From: Oscillospiraceae bacterium
GTDB taxonomy: Bacteria; Bacillota; Clostridia; Oscillospirales; Oscillospiraceae
NCBI GenBank assembly: GCA_017378975.1
Contig: JAFNXT010000147.1
Location: 1 to 5,036 of the forward strand
Length of the DNA: 5,036 nt
Direction of reading: 5' to 3'
Shown here: positions 1 to 3,800 of the stretch, in pieces
Layout of the letters: each line of letters starts with the position of its first letter
How positions within the stretch are numbered: position 1 is the first letter of the stretch
Notes under the pieces: generated by a model
The model's input: only the letters and a program-made list of their open reading frames with translations
Told to the model about the DNA's origin: nothing
Databases searched by the model: none
Translations under genes and position numbers: made by a program

Positions 1-274
1 CATAAGCAAACATCAAAATGAAGAAAATCAGAACGATATTCTTGACGGATTTTAAGCACTGCTCAAATGCACCCTCGAAATCAGCTTTGTACAAGATCAT
101 ATACACGCCAACTGCGCTAAATGTTGCAATGGGTGCGGCCAGCAGCAGATCCAGCTTAAATACGATAACTGCAACAGCAAAGATCAGTAGGGGAACGAAC
201 TTAAAAGCCGCAATCCAGCCGTTTTCCTTTCTTTGTACCTGTTTCTCATCAGGTAATTTGACAGACTCCTCCAT
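1..274 (-). CDS. N-terminal part of a multi-pass membrane transporter, possibly NhaC-type Na+/H+ antiporter (runs off the left edge)
   Basis: The minus strand reads ATG at 274-272 and stays open to position 1, giving 91 residues. The start is chosen because GGAGGT (minus strand, 284-279) sits four to five bases upstream. The first 19 residues are polar and charged (start MEESVKLPDEKQVQ), as in a cytoplasmic N-terminus. Two hydrophobic segments follow (about residues 24-39 and 43-61, the second containing AAPIATFSAVGVYMIL), then an amphipathic stretch (YKADFEGAFEQCLKSVKN, 62-79) and the start of a third membrane segment (IVLIFFILMFAY, 80-91). The alternation of helices with an acidic 'DFEGAFEQ' loop reminds me of NhaC-like members of the ion transporter superfamily. 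That family call is recall-based and tentative; that this is an integral membrane protein is much surer. It has its own promoter and lies downstream of the tRNA terminator, so it is probably transcribed independently. The base composition is more AT-rich than the amylase gene. Confidence 0.8.
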   Translation of the reverse strand, partial: MEESVKLPDEKQVQRKENGWIAAFKFVPLLIFAVAVIVFKLDLLLAAPIATFSAVGVYMILYKADFEGAFEQCLKSVKNIVLIFFILMFAY

Positions 275-278
275 AATT

Positions 279-284
279 ACCTCC
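279..284 (-). promoter_or_regulatory. Ribosome binding site of the membrane transporter
   Basis: Minus-strand GGAGGT lies just upstream of the ATG at 274-272 with a four-base gap. It is a near-perfect Shine-Dalgarno sequence and fixes the start of the transporter. Confidence 0.85.
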
Positions 285-309
285 GAAATATTGATAAAAT
301 CGATATTAT

Positions 310-340
310 AAATAGAATGGATGTTATAATTATTCTATTT
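310..340. repeat. Inverted repeat A in the transporter leader (9-bp arms)
   Basis: AAATAGAAT at 310-318 is the exact reverse complement of ATTCTATTT at 332-340, separated by 13 bases. If transcription on the minus strand starts near 342, as the -10 box predicts, both arms lie at the very 5' end of the transporter mRNA and could fold into a hairpin ahead of the ribosome binding site. The stem is AT-rich and so fairly weak. Its right arm interleaves with inverted repeat B, so the two cannot both form as simple hairpins. It could also be a protein-binding site in DNA. Confidence 0.6.
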
Positions 341-358
341 CTGGCGGAATTATAACAT
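321..358. repeat. Inverted repeat B overlapping the transporter -10 box (11-bp arms)
   Basis: ATGTTATAATT at 321-331 is the exact reverse complement of AATTATAACAT at 348-358, with 16 bases between. The right arm contains the minus-strand extended -10 box (TGTTATAAT, 357-349). The left arm therefore holds a mirror copy facing the other way on the plus strand, but no recognisable -35 is found for that copy. A symmetric element covering a -10 box is a classic place for a repressor operator; this role is inferred. Confidence 0.6.
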
Positions 359-377
359 AACCGCCCGGAAAAAGCAA
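349..377 (-). promoter_or_regulatory. Sigma-A-type promoter of the membrane transporter
   Basis: On the minus strand, TATAAT occupies 354-349 and is preceded by TGT, making an extended -10 element (TGTTATAAT). A weak -35 match, TTGCTT, lies at 377-372 with exactly 17 bases between. The predicted start of transcription is near 342, giving a leader of about 68 bases. It lies between the tRNA terminator and the transporter, which supports separate transcription. Confidence 0.7.
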
Positions 378-411
378 GAAAAAATGCTGAAAATTTGAAG
401 GAACTGTAAAC

Positions 412-440
412 AAAAAAGACTGCCCCAAAAGGGACAGTCT
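412..440 (-). terminator. Intrinsic terminator of the tRNA-Leu gene
   Basis: Read on the minus strand, AGACTGTCCC (440-431) and GGGGCAGTCT (426-417) form a 10-bp stem, including one G-U pair, around a TTTT loop (430-427). A run of T follows (417-412). It begins four bases after the encoded CCA end of the tRNA, as expected for a single-gene tRNA unit. On the plus strand the U-tract is shorter and the stem carries a C-A mismatch, so the minus strand is the likely functional direction. Confidence 0.9.
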
Positions 441-444
441 TTTG

Positions 445-527
445 TGGTGCGAGAGATGGGACTCGAACCCACACGGCGTAACCACACGCACCTCAAACGT
501 GCTTGTCTACCATTCCAACACTCTCGC
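445..527 (-). tRNA. tRNA-Leu (anticodon GAG)
   Basis: The minus strand folds as a class II tRNA. The acceptor stem is GCGAGAG (527-521) with CTCTCGC (455-449), the discriminator is A (448) and CCA is encoded (447-445). The D-arm has the leucine-like TTGGAATGGTAGACA. The anticodon stem is CACGT/GCGTG around loop TTGAGGT, giving anticodon GAG at 494-492, which reads the leucine codons CUC and CUU. A long variable arm (about 12 bases) contains a short GG/CC stem. The T-arm is GTGGG-TTCGAGT-CCCAT. The total is 83 bases with CCA. The anticodon loop is the same as in E. coli tRNA-Leu(GAG), and the variable arm fits leucine rather than glutamine. The gene has its own promoter and terminator. Confidence 0.97.
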
Positions 528-538
528 AGGACCATGAT

Positions 539-567
539 ATTATAACCAAGAAACCCAAGATCGTCAA
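539..567 (-). promoter_or_regulatory. Promoter of the tRNA-Leu gene
   Basis: On the minus strand, TTGACG (567-562) and TATAAT (544-539) are separated by exactly 17 bases, close to the sigma-A consensus. The predicted start is near 532, about five bases ahead of the mature tRNA 5' end at 527, so the 5' leader removed by RNase P would be very short. Confidence 0.85.
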
Positions 568-655
568 TAGTTTTTTTCATCGCTCCACGGATCAGAAAGA
601 TCGGCTCATGTTAACAACATTGTAACATATTTATATCGATCATCACCAAACAGAC
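568..655. other. Divergent AT-rich spacer, no gene
   Basis: This stretch lies between the back-to-back promoters of the tRNA (minus) and the amylase (plus). It begins with a T run (571-577) and contains one imperfect palindrome at 608-628. I see no coding sequence, ribosome binding site or RNA gene in it. Confidence 0.6.
608..628. repeat. Imperfect palindrome upstream of the amylase promoter
   Basis: The arms ATGTTAACAA (608-617) and TTGTAACAT (620-628) are reverse complements except for one extra A in the left arm, and only two bases separate them. The element ends 27 bases before the -35 box of the amylase promoter, a position suited to an activator or upstream operator. In this AT-rich spacer it may also be chance; no known consensus was recognised. 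Confidence 0.35.
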
Positions 656-684
656 TGGACAACCGCTCAGTCATTTGGTATAAT
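656..684 (+). promoter_or_regulatory. Sigma-A-type promoter of the amylase gene
   Basis: TGGACA (656-661) and TATAAT (679-684) are spaced by exactly 17 bases. The -10 box is preceded by TGG, forming an extended -10. The predicted start of transcription is near 691, giving a leader of about 57 bases before the proposed start codon. The near-consensus match suggests strong basal transcription. No clear catabolite-response element was found around it. Confidence 0.82.
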
Positions 685-736
685 GATCACAGAATGGCGT
701 GGTATGCCGTTTGACATGCCTGCCAAAAACCAAAAC

Positions 737-742
737 AGGAGG
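737..742 (+). promoter_or_regulatory. Shine-Dalgarno sequence that decides the amylase start
   Basis: A perfect AGGAGG lies at 737-742. Five bases further on, in the amylase frame, is ATC (748-750). No ATG, GTG or TTG in any frame lies at a usable distance from this site. The in-frame stop TGA at 712-714 closes the frame upstream. The site therefore points to ATC as initiation codon unless a base is wrong in the sequence. Confidence 0.8.
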
Positions 743-747
743 AAAAC

Positions 748-852
748 ATCACGAGCACGATCCTTCGCAGGAGCATGAGCCTGATGCTGGTACTTTGCAT
801 GGTGCTGGCGTTGGTCCTCGTGCCCTCCCCCATCCACGTCGAAGCAGACGCT
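748..852 (+). other. Signal peptide of the amylase
   Basis: Residues 1-35 show a positive n-region (Arg7, Arg8), a long hydrophobic core (about 12-25, LMLVLCMVLALVLV) and a polar c-region ending A-D-A before A36. Signal peptidase I would plausibly cut after Ala35 (AxA rule). There is no lipobox at the end of the core. Starting at ATG 775 instead would leave a signal peptide with no basic residue. Confidence 0.85.
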
Positions 853-3800
853 GCTTCCGTCCCCAGTACGCTGGCAACATACGTCCAGGACGGCTGTACG
901 CTCCATTGCTGGAACTGGTCCCTGGCCAACATCAAGGCCAATCTGGGTCTGATCGCCAGCCAGGGCTACTCCGCGATCCAGGTCTCCCCCATGCAGGAGC
1001 TGAAGGAAAGCAGCGTGAACAAGCCCTTTGAGAACTGGTGGGTGGTCTATCAGCCCATCAGCTTCAACATCAACGAGGTCCCCGGCAACGCCATCGGCAC
1101 CCGTGATGAACTGATCGACCTGTGTAACGAAGCCCACAAGTACGACATCAAGGTCATCATGGACGTGGTCACTAACCACCTGGCCAACAATGGCAACAAC
1201 ACCCTGTCCCCCCTGATCCCTGATGACATCCGTAACGATCCGTCCTGCTGGCATGACTATTCCAAGAACTCCTGGGATTACAGCGACCGTTACAACATCA
1301 CCCAGTACTGCATGGCAGGTCTGCCCGACCTGAACACCGGCAGTGATAAGATCCAGAACTACGTCCTGAACATGCTGAAGGATTACATCGACTGCGGTGT
1401 GGACGGCTTCCGTTTCGATGCCGCCAAGCAGATCGAGACCCCCAGCGACCGCAGTGACTTCGCCAGCGATTTCTGGCCCACGGTGGTCAACGGTGCCAAC
1501 AATTACGCCGCCTCTACCAGAGGTATCTACCTGTACAACTACGGCGAACTGCTGGAGAACCCCGACAACAGCGGTCAGCTCCCCATCAGCGCCTACACCC
1601 AGTATATCAGCGTCACCGAAAGTGTCTGGTCCAATGACGTGCGCTACCGTCTGGAGGACAAGAACGCCAGTGGGCTGCAGCAGTCTTACTTCAAGGCCGC
1701 CAACGCCGACAAGCTGGTGCTGTGGGCAGAGTCTCACGATACCTTCGGCGACGGTTCTTCCGTCAACTCCAGCCCCTATGTCCTGTTCCAGGCCTGGGCT
1801 CTGGTGGCTTCCCGTGCTTACGCCATGAGTCTGTACTTCCCCCGTGCCAATGATATGCTGTATCAGGAGATGGGCCAGATCGCCAAGGCCGGCTGGTCCA
1901 GCGATGCCGTCAAGGCCGTCAACAAATTCCACAACCATTTCATCGGCCAAGGCGAGTACCTGACCAAGGACAACTCCAGCAATATGTACTACAACGAGCG
2001 TGGCAACTCCGGCATCATGATCGTCAACTTCTCCGGCGGCGGCCGCGACATCAACCTGCCCGTGTACGCCATGGCCAATGGCACCTACTACGACCAGATC
2101 ACCGGCAACAAGTTCACCGTCAATGGCGGCCGTATCTACGGTACCATGGGTGACAGCGGCGTTGCCTGTGTCTACAATCCCACAACAGTCTCCTGCAGCC
2201 ACGCCAGCCACGGTCAGGACGGCTACTGCTATGACTGCTATGCTTACGTCGGCCACAAGTCCGGCACCAAGTGCTCCGTCTGTGGCGTCGCCTCCACCCG
2301 GACGATCTACTTCAAGAACTCCGATGGCTGGAAAAATGTCTACCTGTACGGCTGGCATGATAACGATACCACCATCACCTCTGGCTGGCCCGGCAACAAG
2401 ATGACCAAGGTCGCCGGCACCTCCGATATCTACTCCATCGATGTGCCCGTCACTGCCACCAACATCATCTTCAATAACAACGGCACTGCCCAGACCGCCA
2501 ACCTGGTCCCCTCCGCCGACAACAACACCTATGACTACGCCTCCGGCTTCTGGTCCAACTACGGTGTCGTGGATGACGCTGACTACTATCTGTTCGGCAG
2601 CATCAACGGTGAGGACTACAACGGTTACGGTTACAAGTTCGTCGACGGCGAACTGACCACCACCTTTGACTCCACCAGCTGCGTCTTCATTTGTGACAGT
2701 AACGGTACCGAGTTCATGACCAACGACTGGGTCGGTGAGGTCACCTCCACCACCCTGTACAACGCGACCACCCTGACCGCTCCCAACAAGCTGATGATCC
2801 CCGGCGGCGTGGAAGTCACTCTGACCGTGGTCCCCAACGCTGATGGCACCCTGACGCTGAGCTATTCCACCAACGGTTGTGTCCACAACTGGGGCACCGG
2901 AAAGGTCACCACCGCCGCCACCTGTGAAAAGGCCGGCGTCCGTACCTACACCTGCTCCGGCTGCGGCAAGACCAAGACCGAGACCATCGCCGCTCTGGGT
3001 CACAACTATGTCAGCGGCCAGTGCACCAACTGCGGCGAGGCTGAGCCTGTGACCGAGCGTGTGATCTACTTCAAGAACACCGCAGGCTGGTCCAAGGTCA
3101 ACGTCTACGCCTGGACCGGCGATACTGCCATGACCGGCGCCTGGCCCGGCTCTGCCATGACTAAGGTGGCTGGTACTACCAACGTGTACAGCTACTCCGT
3201 CCCCGTGGAAGCCACCAGCATCATCTTCAATAATGGTTCTACCCAGACCGCTGACCTGACCATCCCCACCGATGGCAAGGATCTGTACACCTTCTCCAGC
3301 AAAAGCTGGTCCGTCTACACCAGCGATCCCGGCACCACGACTACCGACTACTACCTGTTCGGCTTCATCAACGGTGCCAACTACGGCTGTGAGGAAGACT
3401 ATACCAACATGGGTTCCTACAAGTTCGTAGATGGCAAGCTGAAGGTCAAGTTCACCACTGACAGCTACATCGCCGTGAAGACCACCGGTAACAGTGCCTG
3501 GTACATGGCCAAGGACTATATCTCCACCACCTCCGGTACCTTCTACGACACCTCCAAGGTCACTGCCATGGAAAAGATGCTGATCCCCGGTGGTGTGGAA
3601 GTGGAGCTGACCCTGAAGGTCAACACCGACGGCTCCCTGACCCTCAGCTATACCACTGCCGAGTGCAACCATAAGTATACCAGCACCACCACCGAGGCCT
3701 CCTGCTCCGCTCCCGGTAAGACCGTCTTCACCTGCAGTCTGTGCGGACACAGCTACACGCAGACCATCCCCCAGACCGAACATATGCTGGGCGGCTGGTA

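Noticed and set aside
18..311. 97-codon open frame on the plus strand
   Set aside because: It is antisense to the transporter, which has a good ribosome binding site, promoter and membrane-protein pattern; this frame has none of these.
322..330. Plus-strand extended -10 box (TGTTATAAT)
   Set aside because: There is no -35 at the right distance and no gene downstream on that strand before the tRNA; it is better explained as one arm of the inverted repeat.
277..580. Two minus-strand open frames of 65 and 76 codons
   Set aside because: They translate through the tRNA-Leu gene and its terminator (the SSPISRTTK-type peptide is a familiar tRNA artefact).
694..714. Six-codon leader peptide frame (ATG 694 to TGA 712)
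   Set aside because: It starts about three bases after the predicted transcription start with no ribosome binding site; nothing suggests attenuation.
704..720. Possible catabolite-response element (CCGTTTGACA region)
   Set aside because: It needs an extra base inserted to fit the CcpA-site consensus, so it was not called.
699..2656. Several plus-strand open frames of 71-143 codons inside the amylase
   Set aside because: They are Pro/Thr/Ser-rich out-of-frame shadows of the amylase with no start signals.
2631..2849. 72-codon open frame on the minus strand within R1
   Set aside because: It is a shadow antisense to a clearly coding module.
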